Assembly: GCA_030998225.1 (NCBI GenBank)
Contig: JAPYXD010000755.1
Location: 1,426,001 to 1,490,000 of the forward strand
DNA from: Diplolepis rosae
Lineage: Eukaryota > Arthropoda > Insecta > Hymenoptera > Diplolepididae
Direction: 5' to 3'
DNA: 64,000 nt
Shown: positions 1-11,365 of the stretch, one piece after another
Numbering within the stretch: position 1 is the stretch's first letter
Layout: every line of letters begins with the position of its first letter
Made by a program: the position numbers and the translations under genes
Notes under the pieces: model-generated
Database searches by the model: none
The model's input: the letters and a program-made list of their open reading frames with translations, nothing else
What the model was told of the DNA's origin: nothing

Positions 1-1386
1 TGTATGATAATTCTTACCTATTTTTACGATTTTCCTAACGTATGTTTGAAAAGTAATGTTCACAATAATTTTGTAATCCTTTCACTGCTAATTGGAGCAT
101 CTGCCTCACACAGTGAAATTTTTTACTATTATCAATTGTCGATCATGCCTTATTTAAGGTGAAACTAAAAATTCAATTATTGATTTATTAACAGTGAATT
201 CTCAATTCAAGAAGAGGATTTTTAAGCAAGTACAGCTTTCAGTTGGCAAGACTTAAATCTTGGTTTACGGTAAACAATTCTTCAAATAATTTCTAGACCT
301 TCAATGAACTAAATACTTTATGATAGTAAACATAACCTAAATTCGATTCATTATACAGATGTTATTTTTGAAAAATCAAATTCTAGTAATAAAAATATAC
401 TTCTGTCTCTTAATGAATGCAGCCTTTCAAAATAACTTTAGCTTAAACTAAACTTCTAACTTAAAAAGTTACCTCCAGATTACATAAAATTAAAATTTTA
501 GATTTCATTAATCATAAGATTTAATAGTTATGACTAATATGTCTATAAATTATTTATTCAAATCACTAACTAGAAACTTTTCAGCTTTTAACTTTTAATT
601 TCTTTCATAGTCGTTCAAGATATTAGTATTATGACATGCATGTCTAATTTTAATTTAAAATCTCTGCGTTTCAAAATTAAGTTCATTGAATAATCAGTAA
701 AATGGCAATAATTTGTAATAATATGGCAATTTTATGGATACGTGAATTGGTTGATATTCCTAGAATTCCGTTGAACAGGATGATTATAAAATAATTTTTC
801 TGCGAAATTTTATTAGTATTTAAAGTAACATCCTCAATTCTAATAATATTCGAATCCAGAATTTTCCTATCGTGTTTTATTTTAATGAAGATGACTGTGT
901 CAACTATCATTTATAAAGTCCAAGGATCCTAAAACAAAATTGTTCAATGCAGTACCTCATAAATTTTGCATAGCAAATTCTGACGGAATAGGAGTAAATT
1001 CAGATTGTGTATCTACATTGCATATCTTACTATCTAACATATTATATATTATAGGAACGTAATCAGCTGTACTAAAAATTAGTAAATTAAAAAAATAAGA
1101 AAAAAGTGTTTTCATTAAAAATTATATCCCAATTATAAAATTATTGAATAGAAAACGATTTCAATCTCTATATAACTCTAAATATTTTATACTGTTAATA
1201 CCATTTTCATAGCAACAATAGTTCATACAAATGAACCATGCCAAGTGATTATTAGGTAATTTCTTTGAAAATGTTTCAGTTACATAATATATCAATTTCA
1301 CAAATCCTTTCCATGACATCAAATATTAATATAATGTTCTGAATGTGCAGGTGTGGAACAACATTTTTAGGAGACATGGAAAACTG
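1..1386. other. AT-rich DNA, no gene recognised
   Basis: Very A+T-rich sequence. The longest open frame is 75 codons on the minus strand (683-910) with no recognisable motif and composition expected by chance. No terminal repeats, RNA genes or tandem arrays were seen. The right-hand part may be degraded 5' sequence of the envelope relic that follows, but nothing proves this. Confidence 0.6.
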
Positions 1387-3000
1387 ATGAAGCAATGCTT
1401 TTTATTTGCATCCATTCTAGAAATTCCAGCACAGCATGAGATACAACCTTTTCAGCATTCAGAAAACCCAAGGATGTTTTCTCGCTATTTCCAGACAAAC
1501 TAGATGATGACCTAAGCCTAAAAAATCAACGGATTCAAAGAATGGAAATAAATATACTCAAATACCCAGACGAACTTACTACGGATATCACTGGTTTGCC
1601 GTCTGACCATTCGCGACCGTCAATCACTATCATCCCTTCAGCATTCCCTACAGCTTGTGAAATGCCCAGAGTAACAAGCATTCACAGTGGTAAAAACGTG
1701 CACGTCAGACATAGTAAAAGCAGAAGCAAATAATATGCATCAGGACTTAAACAAGAAAACTAAACAAATTCAAACCTTTCAAAAAGAATTAAATGAAACC
1801 ATCCACAAAATAGAATCGCAAGAACAATATTGGAATGATTACATGTATTACGAAAAAATGTCGCAATGGTCAACATATTTGGAACTAAAATTGGAACATT
1901 TATATGAAATAATAAAACAATTCATTAAAATAACAGAGTACGCACGAGAAGGCAAATTACACCCTTCGACAATTTCCAAAGCCCAACTACAAGAAGTAAT
2001 CACTGAAATACACACTAAAATGGAAGATTACGAATTTCCGATTCCTACTTCACACATTAGAGTGGAATTACTTTCACAAATTGGCAGAACGGACCTCAAA
2101 GTTACATCTGGAAAATTACTAATATCAGTAGACATTCCATTGCTAGATAGAAAAGCACTACAATTATATAAAGTTTACCCATTTCCTGTGTTCCAGGACA
2201 TTTCAGGAAATTATACAAGAGCCGTCTACATTTCACCAAGAAAACAATATATTGCCCTGACAGAAGCCGAAAGAAAATTCTTTTTGTCAGATAAAGAGTA
2301 CTACGACAAGCAATGTGATATAAAAATAAACACAAAAAATTCAGTTTTTTGGAAGTATATTCCATCCTTAAACGCATGGATATTTTCAACTAAAAAACCA
2401 GAGCCAATCAGCATCACCTGTAAAAAGGGAAGAACAGAAAAAGGACATATTACAAATTCAGGAATATTAAGATTAAGTGCAGGGTGTATTGCCAGAAAAG
2501 AACAGACAACTTTAATTGGAACTCAAATAAATGTAAACTCAGAAGAATTTATCTACAACCCCGGATTTTCATTGAATATATCAGAAATTTCCCCAATAAT
2601 CTATAAAACGATGCATATTCCTAAGATAAAATCATTTTTTTGGGAGACTGAAAAAGATGAAAAATTAAAAAATCTGCATACGGAAGAATCACTCTCCACC
2701 ATAGAAGAACAACTGCTCGACATGGAAAACAACCATTATAAACATAAATTAAACTAAAAATATTGGTTAGGTGGGTCCAGTATCCTGACCTTATTAATAA
2801 TAACAACTGCTTTATACTCCACACAAGGAATTATCCGCAAAAACTGTAAAACCTATAATAATAAAAATTTAAACATAAAAGAAAACCAAGAGGAAGTAGA
2901 ACTACAACCCCTTTCAGTAGACAACCAAGCAAATACAGAAGAAATTCACCCCCAACGAAGGGTATTAACAATTCCAACAACAAATGTTAGGATTGTATAA
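1387..3000 (+). pseudogene. env: Envelope (baculovirus F-like) relic of an errantivirus-type Gypsy element
   Basis: A broken envelope gene of the kind some insect Gypsy elements carry; such proteins mediate membrane fusion and belong to the baculovirus F family. A short Met-initiated stretch at 1387 has a hydrophobic start that could be signal-peptide remains, then stops interrupt it. The main open segment runs from about 1675 to 2754. It has an early helical region containing WNDYMYYEKMSQW, then the conserved pattern of short blocks leading to YPFPVFQ and a late Cys-spaced region. A TAA at 2755-2757 interrupts the frame. Beyond it the same frame gives a hydrophobic segment (YWLGGSSILTLLIITTALY) and a cytoplasmic tail ending at 2998-3000, so the stop lies just before the membrane anchor. 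No gag or pol precedes it. Family assignment is from overall pattern, not a search. Confidence 0.7.
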
Positions 3001-3035
3001 ACAAAATGCAAGTCGTTGAGGACAACGACACTTTT

Positions 3036-3048
3036 AAAGAGGGAGGAC
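3036..3048 (+). other. Polypurine tract of the env-bearing element
   Basis: The purine run AAAGAGGGAGGAC lies 36 bases after the envelope stop, where a Gypsy element primes plus-strand DNA synthesis just before its 3' LTR. Position and composition support the call. Confidence 0.5.
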
Positions 3049-3474
3049 AAGTACCCAAGTAGACCAAATTTTGCCAAAAATAACAATAAATTACTATACA
3101 TCATTACGGACACCACAATAAATATATAACAATTAAGCACAATACCTAATGATAGCTATAATAAACTAACAATCAAAGCAACCGAGGAAAAAGAATAAGG
3201 ATCATAGAAAGTACGAGGAGTTTAGCCGTAGCAAGCTAACTAACCACTCGCACTTTGAGAAAGATATTAATCACACCCACCGAGAGCAACCATAATGAAT
3301 TATAATCCAATCATATAAAGAAATGCAATGTGACACCTTACAGAACGCAGCGTATCACCAGCAGTCTAGACTCCCGACAACATGGCCAGAGCGTAACTCG
3401 AACCGCCCAGCGATAAGAAGACTCGCGACCGCCTGGAATGAATCATATATATTAAGCAGTTCTTCTGTACCTAT
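3049..3474 (+). repeat. Likely 3' LTR of the env-bearing element
   Basis: The sequence directly after the polypurine tract should be the 3' LTR. It is less A+T-rich than its surroundings and holds a TATA-like stretch at about 3447-3457. Neither a paired 5' LTR nor a clean 3' boundary is visible in the window, so the right end is approximate. Confidence 0.35.
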
Positions 3475-4278
3475 ATGAATGCCTATTACAAGTTCTTTAC
3501 TAGACATGCCAAAAATTCATATTGCAGCGGGTCTTGCACCAATAGATGCACTGACAAGATCGCTATCATTATCAAAAACTCCATGGCAGCCCCGCAACAA
3601 TGGCCACCTGATATACAAGCATACTGGACATACAACCATCATGGAGGCACAAATGGTACACATAGGTATGCAGAACAGCGAACTCCACATACGGTATGTT
3701 ATCCGGACAGAAAGTTTTAAACGGACAATAAAATTCAGGACATTGCGTTAATAATAATTGAATGAAAATCGCGAAGAATAAAAAATTGCATTACTCAATA
3801 CCTATAAACCTTTAATTATGTAATTCAATTGAAACTGAGCCACATAATTAAGGATTTCTCGGAACTATAATGATTGATACCGCAGTACTAGAACTAACTG
3901 CAGCGATGTTTCGAGTAATTGATTATTTAATGGGAGAAAGCCAATTTCTGGTCAAGACAAATAATTACGAGCATGGCAATTAATAAAGCTGTTATTGGTA
4001 AAATCGGGTATCTCAAAACTCAACCACGAATTCTCAAGTATAAATTATCCGATCTAATTCTTGCAATTTGCAGATTTATACTAAAAATCATCTTAAAGGT
4101 CGTCAAGTTTTATGTTAACCTTGTAACATAGAAATTTGGGGGTTTCCAACAGAATCCGACTATACCAACAATAAGAAATAAGCATTGATGTGTCCTTATT
4201 GTAATTAAGAAATAATTTCTATGGAATCATATATGTGCATGCATGTTATGTGAATTATATGTATATTATACATATACA

Positions 4279-4281
<3 letters not shown>
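3475..4281. other. Unassigned, two overlapping short frames
   Basis: Two overlapping frames of 81 and 90 codons (3475-3720 and 3479-3751) cover the same DNA. Neither shows a recognisable domain, and two long overlapping frames over one stretch argue for chance openness in a locally GC-richer fragment, perhaps old LTR or leader. The remainder is A+T-rich with no feature. Confidence 0.45.

Positions 4282-4343
<62 letters not shown>
4282..4343. repeat. (AT)n microsatellite
   Basis: Uninterrupted AT dinucleotide repeat of about 62 bases, with degenerate TA-rich sequence continuing to about 4390. The Tyr/Ile-rich frames over it are artefacts of the repeat. Confidence 0.95.
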
Positions 4344-4350
<7 letters not shown>

Positions 4351-5870
4351 TGTGTATATAGTATATGTATGTATATTGTATACTTTTGTTATATTATCAT
4401 ACATAATATAACAAGCGTTATTTATAATAATGCCAATTTGAGCGTTTAGATTTGTGTGCATGTATGAATGTGTGTGCATATATTTACGTGCCAATTATGA
4501 CAACAGATATTGGCACCTAAATGTATGCATGTAAATATATATTAAAATTAAATTAACCAGGCAATACGTGAGAATGGAAGAATGAATTAAAATAATGTAA
4601 ATGAAATGAATGAAGATCAAGAAAAACGTGGAAGTTTAAAATTTGTAAAGAACGATAGAGAAGAGAATGCGAGAAAACAGCGAACGCAGGTAGGTGGGAC
4701 AAATAACGGAGAAAGAAGGAAAAGGAAAACGAAAAGGAAAATGCTCACACACACGTAAGCTGAACCCTAGTGGCTGTAAGCGCAGGTATAACCCTTGCGG
4801 TGACGTCATGACACCTTACGCTTGCCGTAAGCAGCTTATGATCGCCTGTACGCACCGACTTGGACGGATCCTACGCATGTTAGAGACCACGCGCTAAAAG
4901 CTTTGACCGCTGGTATCGATGTTATGCATGCAATAGTATTACCTTAATTCATTAAATCACTATTCCTATTATTTATTATAGCTGAAGCTTAAGTAGCTGA
5001 AAAATTGTCGGCCATTGAGTAATATATTACCAAAAGAATCTGAACCAACGTTTTTCTGAAAATATGAAAAATTGGAAAGATGTCAGATTCCAAAAAATTC
5101 TAAAGGTCAATCTAAAATCCTGATATTGACCTACGACTTGTTAAAATTGTGGAATAATCCAGAAATTCTCATTAACTAATAACATGCCAAGTCAAAAAAA
5201 ATTCTCACTTGGCAATAGACATGAAGAATTTCAAAACTACCAAGATATTTTTCGAGAAGCCACATTAAGGTTATAAACGATTAAAAGTGGAGAAAGAACA
5301 CAATTTAAAAGTACTGTTTTCTTTCTGGTTCGAAACCATCCATCTTTTAATTTTTATAAAATTAATAAGGCAAAAGTGTCGAGAATGTGTGTGTGTTAGT
5401 TGCAACCACGTGCAATCGGTGAAAAATGAACAAGAGTGACTAGTTTTAGTCACGCATCACAGAATTTTTAAAAGCCCAGTTGAGTTAGTAAATAAAGGGT
5501 GACATCGAATACAGCCTTCTTCTCCAGCTTATGTCCTACCAACTGGTAGAATTAACTACAAATATCGGTAAGCTGTATCGCTCTCAATTTATAATATTTT
5601 ATTTGAATATAGAAGCAAAATCTCCTGATTAAGCCCTTCCGAAATTTAGTAGATATTTTCTTTATATCGAAATTCTAGCATTTTGTATTCCTTTCTGGTA
5701 GCCAGTAGAAAAAGCGAAGATTCCGAAAACGATCCTAATTAAAAATTAAAAAAGGGACACAAAAGTGTCCTACAGTTTGTGAAGCCTCCGCGTACACTTT
5801 TCATCTTTTAAATAAATTTATTGTTTATAATATTTAATTATTTATTTATCCCTACCACCCGTACGTAACA
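4344..5870. other. Unassigned DNA left of Gypsy-1
   Basis: No convincing gene. A GC-richer patch at about 4690-4900 holds a 67-codon plus-strand frame rich in Lys/Arg/Cys with no known motif. The full-length copy of the Gypsy-1 LTR (right end of that element) has about 880 bases more than the left copy retains, and none of that missing sequence is found here, so the left LTR really is cut at about 5871. Confidence 0.5.
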
Positions 5871-6226
5871 TATATATTAAACATAAGAGCAGCGTCGTGA
5901 CGGAATTGGACTTTATGGTATGCGGCACGTGGTTGGTTTCAGATGCCATGCCTGCCGGGTGATGCCCCCTGTGGCTTGCCTGTGAACCCCTCTGCGTTTG
6001 ATGGTAACACAGCGATCTCCTTTGTGGCGCCTTTCAAGCTGGTGTTTTTAAATGAAACATATAAAAAAAGATAACGTCCAGAAAAACAATTAAAATAAAA
6101 GAGTTTTACGAGAAGCTCTCAGACTATCCCTGACAATGTCGAGTTTTAATTAAAAAAGGTGGCTTGGGCTTGATCCTGTCGCTGCCGGTCGAGGTAAAAG
6201 AATTTAACGTTATTTACCACGTTACA
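5871..6226 (-). repeat. Gypsy-1 3' LTR, truncated
   Basis: Matches the last 360 bases of 11366-12603 closely: the shared block starts at TATATATTAAACATAAGAGC and ends at CACGTTACA. The minus-strand terminus is TGTAACGTGG. The outer part of the LTR is missing, so the left limit is a truncation and no target duplication can be checked. Confidence 0.88.
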
Positions 6227-6268
6227 ATACCCCCCGGCTAGACCGGAAACGACCCCCCCCCCCCCCCC
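6227..6268 (-). other. Gypsy-1 polypurine tract and G16 run
   Basis: On the minus strand a GGGGGGTAT tract abuts the start of the 3' LTR, the expected plus-strand primer position. A second homopolymer of sixteen G (plus-strand C 6253-6268) lies 17 bases upstream. Either could have acted as the tract; the long run has probably expanded by slippage. Confidence 0.6.
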
Positions 6269-6595
6269 GAGTCTCTAAGACCACACTCCGGGCCGACTGA
6301 CCAATTATTAGGTCTAGAAAATCAAAAAAAGATATGCAAACCCGCGGCCCAGGCTGTCTGAGAGCGTACTTCAATACTTACAACTAGTGCAAACTTACGA
6401 GCTAGGAATACCAAAAAGACGTAAGCCTATAAAAAATGAAAAAAAATGGAAAAAGAAGAGAGAAAAAGAAATATGTGGCAGCTTGCTGGTTGCGAAGTCG
6501 AGTTCGAACCTTATCAACTAGCTTAAGAGCTACTATCTTATAGATTCTAGGGATAGGCTAAGGAATCAAACTCTCCATATACCAAAAGAAACGGT
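6269..6595. other. Gypsy-1 region between integrase and polypurine tract
   Basis: About 330 bases with no open frame of note. It follows the integrase C-terminus and precedes the polypurine tract, so it is the 3' untranslated part of the element. Confidence 0.5.
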
Positions 6596-7600
6596 TCACA
6601 TTTTTAATATGGCGTCAAATTTATTAGTCAGCGACGCGGTTATCCCTTTATTCGCGGAAGAAAGCGTACGGTCTCGCCGAAGGACGCGGTCGCCGATTTG
6701 GTAAGTACGTGGACGTACCCGAAGATTGTACGCGTGCGCCTGCTTATTATGGGCAGCATCTAAGTGCCTCTTCATGAGGTCTCTCAAGGCTTCGAACCTT
6801 TTGACTCTCTCGGACCAGATGTCGACATTCCCGGGACGAGGGCGTTCTGATGTGGCAGGCTCAAGTTTCTCATGAAGAGTGACCTGGGACAGCGGATCTC
6901 GGCCGAAATCTAAAAACGAAGGCGAGGTTTTCGAAGACGAATGATACGCGGTGTTAAATGCGAAGCGGAAGTCGTTAAGATGGACGGGTTGTATGGCGGC
7001 GTCTTAACGCGCTTAATCGCGTACTCCTGACAGATCTGGTCTACGATCTTGTTACAAAATTCAGTACCGTTGTCCGTGAATAAAAACTTCAGCGTACCCC
7101 ATAGAGTTATAACCAGGTCTTTAAATGCCTTGGTTATCGTCGCGCCATTCGCGTTTCTTAAAGGAAGGACCTCTATCCACCGAGTGAAAAAGTCCTGAAA
7201 AACGAGGACATAGCGATGCTGGGCGGATGAGGGCCTATAAGGGCCCATAATATCCGCGCCAAACATGAGCCATAGCTCTTCGATCACCCTATAGCCCATC
7301 TCGCCAGCAGGTTTTGCCTGCTCTACCTTGCAGCGTTGGCAAATATCGCAGACTCTAACGTACTGCGCAACGTTGTGGTAAAAACTCGGTCAATAATAGC
7401 GGGTTGCGAGACGATGGTAGGTTTTATCCACCCCTAAATGTCCCGCTTGAGGGTGATCATGTGCCTCTGCCAGAGCTGCAGCATGATGCTCTTTAGGGAG
7501 GACCATCTTCCACGAATCTAAGTCTGGGAGAATGGGATCGAGCCATTTATTCGCGCGGTGGTGGTATAAGAGTCCGTTCTCTATTTTTCACATGGGGAAC
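6596..7600 (-). pseudogene. pol: Gypsy-1 integrase (broken)
   Basis: Integrase inserts the reverse-transcribed copy into the genome. Reading on the minus strand from about 7600, an H2C2 zinc-binding domain comes first (two His in an HHAAALAEAH context, two Cys in CDICQRC, about 7525-7335), interrupted by TGA in place of a likely Trp. The catalytic core follows (7299-6910) with the first Asp in FGADIMG and the second in FLFTDNGTEF. After PPYNPS the frame shifts, so the region expected to hold the catalytic Glu is lost. The C-terminal domain reappears in another frame (6787-6596), with GDRVL as in Gypsy C-terminal domains. At least one stop and two frame changes make it inactive. Confidence 0.85.
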
Positions 7601-7641
7601 GCGCGCGGATTCTTCTGAACATCTGAGAGGCGCTTAAGATA

Positions 7642-8151
7642 TCAAGCGTCCTCGATTTTGTCCATCGTCGCGACCTCTTCAGGACCGTCTAGGGCTTGGT
7701 CAAGCCGTGATAGAAAGTCCGTTACGACTTTTAAGGCCCCCTTTTTATACTGGACCTCAAAGTCGTACTCTAAAAGACTTAGAGCCCAACGGGCTAGTCG
7801 TCCAGTCGAGTCTTTTAGTGACCTGAGCCATCGAAGGCTACTATAGTCCGTCACGACCGTGAAACGGAATCCTTCCAAGTATTCACGGAACTTTTTAATT
7901 GACCACACGACGCCCAAGCATTCCTTCTCAGTCACTAAGTAATTACGCTCAGCGGCTGATAGGGAGCGGCTGGCGTAAGTGATTACACGCTCTACGCTTT
8001 CTATCGTCTGGGTCAGTACTGCTCCAACTCCAATGGAGCTTGCGTCCGTTTGTAAAGTGAACGGGCGCGCAAAGTCCGGGCGAGCAACCACTGGCGCTGC
8101 AGTTAAGGCGGTTTTAAACGCCTCAAATGCAGCCTCCTGCTCTGCCTGCAA
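7642..8151 (-). pseudogene. pol: Gypsy-1 RNase H domain
   Basis: The domain degrades the RNA strand of the RNA/DNA hybrid during reverse transcription. The open frame of about 169 codons begins in the RT-RNase H connection (QEAAFEAFKTAL). It then shows TDASSIGVGAVL with the first catalytic Asp, TEKECLGVVW with Glu, VVTDYSSLRWL with Asp (Tyr where His is usual), and a degraded final motif VVTDFLSRL in place of the typical ADALSR. All four acidic positions can be traced. It is separated from RT by one frame change and is the best preserved part of Gypsy-1. Confidence 0.88.
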
Positions 8152-8152
8152 T

Positions 8153-8661
8153 TCAAAAGCCTAGAAAACTCCGAGGTTTGGGAATATTTCGCGGCGCAGG
8201 CAGGTCCAAAATAGGGGCCAGCTTGCTTGGATCAACCTTGACGCCCTCGTTGTTAATGAGGAAACCAAGGTACGTGATCTCGCTTCGGAAGAATAAGCAT
8301 TTATCGGGGTTGACTGAGAGACCAATAGCAGCGAGTCGATCTAATACCTCTTTTAACCATTTGAGGTGATCCTCGAAGGTTTCGCTCACTACTATGACAT
8401 AATGACATAGTCTAAATAGGCGAACGCATAAGGTTCCAATTCCGGGCCAATTACTTTATCGATTAAACCCTGAAACGTCGCAGGGGCGTTGGTAAGTCCA
8501 AAAGGCATGCGAATAAATTGGAAAAGACCGCGTCCTGGTACCGTGAACGCAGTGAGTTTCTTACTCATCTCATCAATGGTATGTTTGGCAAGGTGGGTAG
8601 CACCCAGTTCCATTTTTGAAACCTTTAACTCGCACTTAAGGAAATTCTCTACCAGACCCAT
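8153..8661 (-). pseudogene. pol: Gypsy-1 reverse transcriptase (broken, partial)
   Basis: Copies the element RNA into DNA. The N-terminal fingers are poorly preserved. From 8661 down, FQFIRMPFGLTNAPATFQ is the conserved block before the active site. The YxDD box reads AYLDY, so the second catalytic Asp is replaced by Tyr. A stop and frame change at about 8390 separate this from ETFEDHLKWL and the palm/thumb segment NPDKCLFFRSEITYLGFLI. The upstream first catalytic Asp block is missing or scrambled, suggesting a deletion between protease and RT. Confidence 0.85.
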
Positions 8662-9093
8662 TTATGTCTTGGTGAGTTCCTTAATCGCGGCGCACCCATT
8701 ATCGTCTACCCGCGCCAAGTTGGACAATAAGTCTATAGTGGCTATGCGGTAAACTTCGTCGTCGAAAGCCATACGGATAACGTTGGCGTTGCCATCCACA
8801 ATTAATCTAAATTGTCGAATGGCATCCATGCCCAGAACACATTGGTACTTCAAATTCGGTACCACTTTGTATTCTACGTATTTCTGGACGACATATAGGG
8901 TGCTAGGTAGCGCCACTTGCCCTAAAATTGACTCTATGCTACCATTCGGGAATAGAATAGCTTTAACTTCAGAGGTTTTCATCTCTTGGTTAAATTCTGC
9001 GGCTAATTCTATCCCCTCTTTACTCAGAATGAATTTAGTGGAACCCGAGTCCACTAGTGCGTCGAGTTCTATGTTGGCGATTTTTAATTTCAC
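8662..9093 (-). pseudogene. pol: Gypsy-1 aspartic protease region
   Basis: Retroviral-type aspartic protease that cuts the gag-pol polyprotein. The active-site motif LVDSGSTKFIL lies near the start, with D-S-G in place as in many Gypsy elements, followed by beta-strand-rich sequence and CVLGMDAIRQF, a flap/C-terminal block typical of the fold. The open frame of 143 codons runs directly towards the RT fragment. The Met at 9093 is the first in frame but is unlikely to be a genuine start, since protease is normally released from a polyprotein. Confidence 0.75.
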
Positions 9094-9307
9094 GAAAAAT
9101 CGTGTGCCCTGTTCATAGAATTTTAAGGCTGCACAATCGTTTCAGGAGAACTTATCGGAATCGAGATATACGCGTGATTCGCCAGGCGACATACGCGCTC
9201 CCTCCCCGCCAGAATACGATAAGGGCGAGAAAGATTGAGAAACAGAGACTGATTAGAGACGCTGGTAGCAAGGTCTAATAGAAATGGGCTATGTTCAGCG
9301 CTGACCT

Positions 9308-9655
9308 TTAGCGCTGAGCCCGTTTCGCGTTTCCTAGAGGCTTCTTGGAAGTTTTACACTCCGGTGTAGGACAATCCGGGGTTCTTAATACCGCAGGACC
9401 ACATTTGTAGCAAAAAATTTGCTGTTTCTTAGTACATTGCATTGTAATGTGGTCGTGAGGTGCAGGTATGCCATAAGAAATGTAATTCCTGCATATAATC
9501 GTCGCCGAAGTAGACGGCGCTTTAGAAATCGCGTCTACGTTTATTTTTGCCACGTTGCGTTTAGCCTTGTTCGCTGAGAGAAGTCTTTGCGCGTAGTTGT
9601 TGCTAGTCTTCTTACCCGGCCTAGGGCTTTTTTGCCTAGGTGGGCTATGTGACAT
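9308..9655 (-). pseudogene. gag: Gypsy-1 nucleocapsid part of gag
   Basis: A Lys/Arg/Pro/Ser-rich frame of 115 codons followed by Cys-rich sequence (CRNYISYGIPAPHDHITMQC, then FCYKCG and later Cys). It resembles a degenerate zinc-knuckle nucleocapsid that binds element RNA. It lies between the gag N-terminal frame and protease, the expected place. The spacing is not a perfect CCHC knuckle, so some substitution has occurred. Confidence 0.65.
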
Positions 9656-9669
9656 TGCGTCGCATCTCT

Positions 9670-10254
9670 CTATCCGAGAGGGTGAACGCGTCTTTTCGCT
9701 AGGAATATTTTTCTCCCCGAAATATATATAACGCGACGTGGAACAAAAGGCGGTGATTCCGTCGTTAAATTGCTTGAAATGGTTGTGCTCGGGGCCTGGT
9801 GCGTAACAGGTACGAACCTGGATGCTTTTTCGAAATGCGATGCAACGGGCCCTGGGTAGGCTGCGGTGTACGCCTGTGAATACGGTGCATATGATGCTCC
9901 TGCGCAGGTCGTGATTGTCGACGTGGTCGTCGCGGTGGAGGTAGCGTGGGCGTGGGCCTTAAACGCAGTCGCGCCTAAAATGTTCGATAGGTCAGACGGT
10001 TTTCGAGATACCGTCTGATCATCGCATATTTGTGATTGTGGCGCGTCTGGTGTGTCGTCTTCTTTCCACGGTATATTTGTGTCGCCCGCTCTCTTTTTAA
10101 TATAGCGAACTACACGGTCTTTTAAAATAGGGGCCACCCCCGCTGTATTAATATTAAATGCATTCACGAGTCTGCGAAGTTCCGTTTCACCCAGTGTGTA
10201 CACCCACGATTCGGTTGCGTTCGAATCCATTATCGAGCTATTTGCAATTACCAA
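9670..10254 (-). pseudogene. gag: Gypsy-1 gag, N-terminal part
   Basis: Frame of 194 codons. The N-terminus (LGETELRRLVNAFNINTAG and the following basic segment) has the pattern of a SAP-like two-helix DNA/RNA-binding motif, known from some insect Gypsy gag proteins. A Thr/Ala/Ser-rich low-complexity linker follows. The capsid core expected in gag is not clearly visible, so an internal deletion is likely. The first Met at 10254 has further Met a few codons in; the true start is uncertain. Confidence 0.6.
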
Positions 10255-11349
10255 TAAGCAAAAAGTTCAATTAAAGTAATTATCAATTACTAATAACAGA
10301 GTAATTTTATTAATTTATAACAATTAGCAATTTAAAACAATCAATCAATAGTGAATTCAGGCAATCCTTTTTCGCGCTAATAAAATAATGTGAGCGATAT
10401 AAGATTATTTAATTAATTAATAATAATTAGTAATTTAAATTAATATAATTGTAATAAATTTAAATAATCAAAAGAAATTAGAAGATTCAACGAAACGCGA
10501 ATTAATTTTTTTATTTCCTCGCGCTGTGGTGTCAAGTGACAGTTCGGCTGCTAGAGAAGGACCGCAATAGCACGAGAATAACCGAGCGCAGTCACGAAAT
10601 CTACGCGCGCATCGACGATTCGAGGCAAGAAGCGAAGATGACGAGAACTAAAATACACCGCTCCGTAACAGCGACGGTTCCCGCGAGGCACGAATGTGGG
10701 CGAAGACGTACGGAGTTTGTCGAGCCGTCGAGCTAGGTAAGATGGCTACAACTGCGAGAGACCGTCAGCCAGCAGGCTGAGACCACGTCACGCGAGTCGA
10801 ACTAATTAAAATCTACCGAGCTGTAAACCGAACAGCTGTATAACCGCACTCCCGGAAAAACAGAGGCAAACACTTCACTCGCGTACACGATTTTTCGCGA
10901 CCTATCACCGCCTACCCGCACTTTAAATTAATATGGCAGCTTTATAGCGCAGAGCACTTTTATTCTTTGTATAGCGCTTCAACGCTTAATAAAAAAATAC
11001 AAGATATAAAATGTGCAACACATAAAATACAAATCAATATAAAAAATACATTATAGAACATAAAAAAATAGAAATATAATATGCATAAAATAAATATTTT
11101 TCTCATTCGGAAAAATAAAATCCAAAATCCTGCGCGGATAAGCGAGCGCAATAGCTGAAAATAAAATTCAGGAGGAAAAAATAATATTCAAGAAGAATAT
11201 GAAATATAAAATTTCAAAACTCTACTCAAAATTAAAAATTTGAGTCTTTAGTATTCAATGAAATTTTCAAGCTTCATAAAGAAAAGGAAGCTTGTTCACA
11301 AAATAAAGACTTTTGTGAATATTTATCCCGATGATTCGAACTCCTTTTA
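10255..11349 (-). other. Gypsy-1 5' leader
   Basis: Untranslated leader between the primer-binding site and gag on the minus strand. It alternates A+T-rich blocks with a GC-richer patch at 10520-10800. A 66-codon plus-strand frame in that patch is antisense to the element and shows no domain. Confidence 0.6.
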
Positions 11350-11363
11350 GCCGTTGGGCGCTA
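11350..11363 (-). other. Gypsy-1 primer-binding site
   Basis: On the minus strand TAGCGCCCAACGGC begins two bases after the LTR end. It matches the common Gypsy primer-binding start TGGCGCCCAAC with one change. A host tRNA 3' end would prime minus-strand synthesis here. Confidence 0.6.
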
Positions 11364-11365
11364 TT

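Noticed and set aside
3475..3751. Two overlapping plus-strand frames as genes
   Set aside because: Mutually overlapping, no recognisable domain, likely LTR or leader remains.
4243..4494. Tyr/Ile-rich frames on both strands over the AT repeat
   Set aside because: Pure products of the (AT)n microsatellite.
10536..10736. 66-codon Arg-rich plus-strand frame
   Set aside because: Antisense to the Gypsy-1 leader, no motif, in a GC-richer patch.
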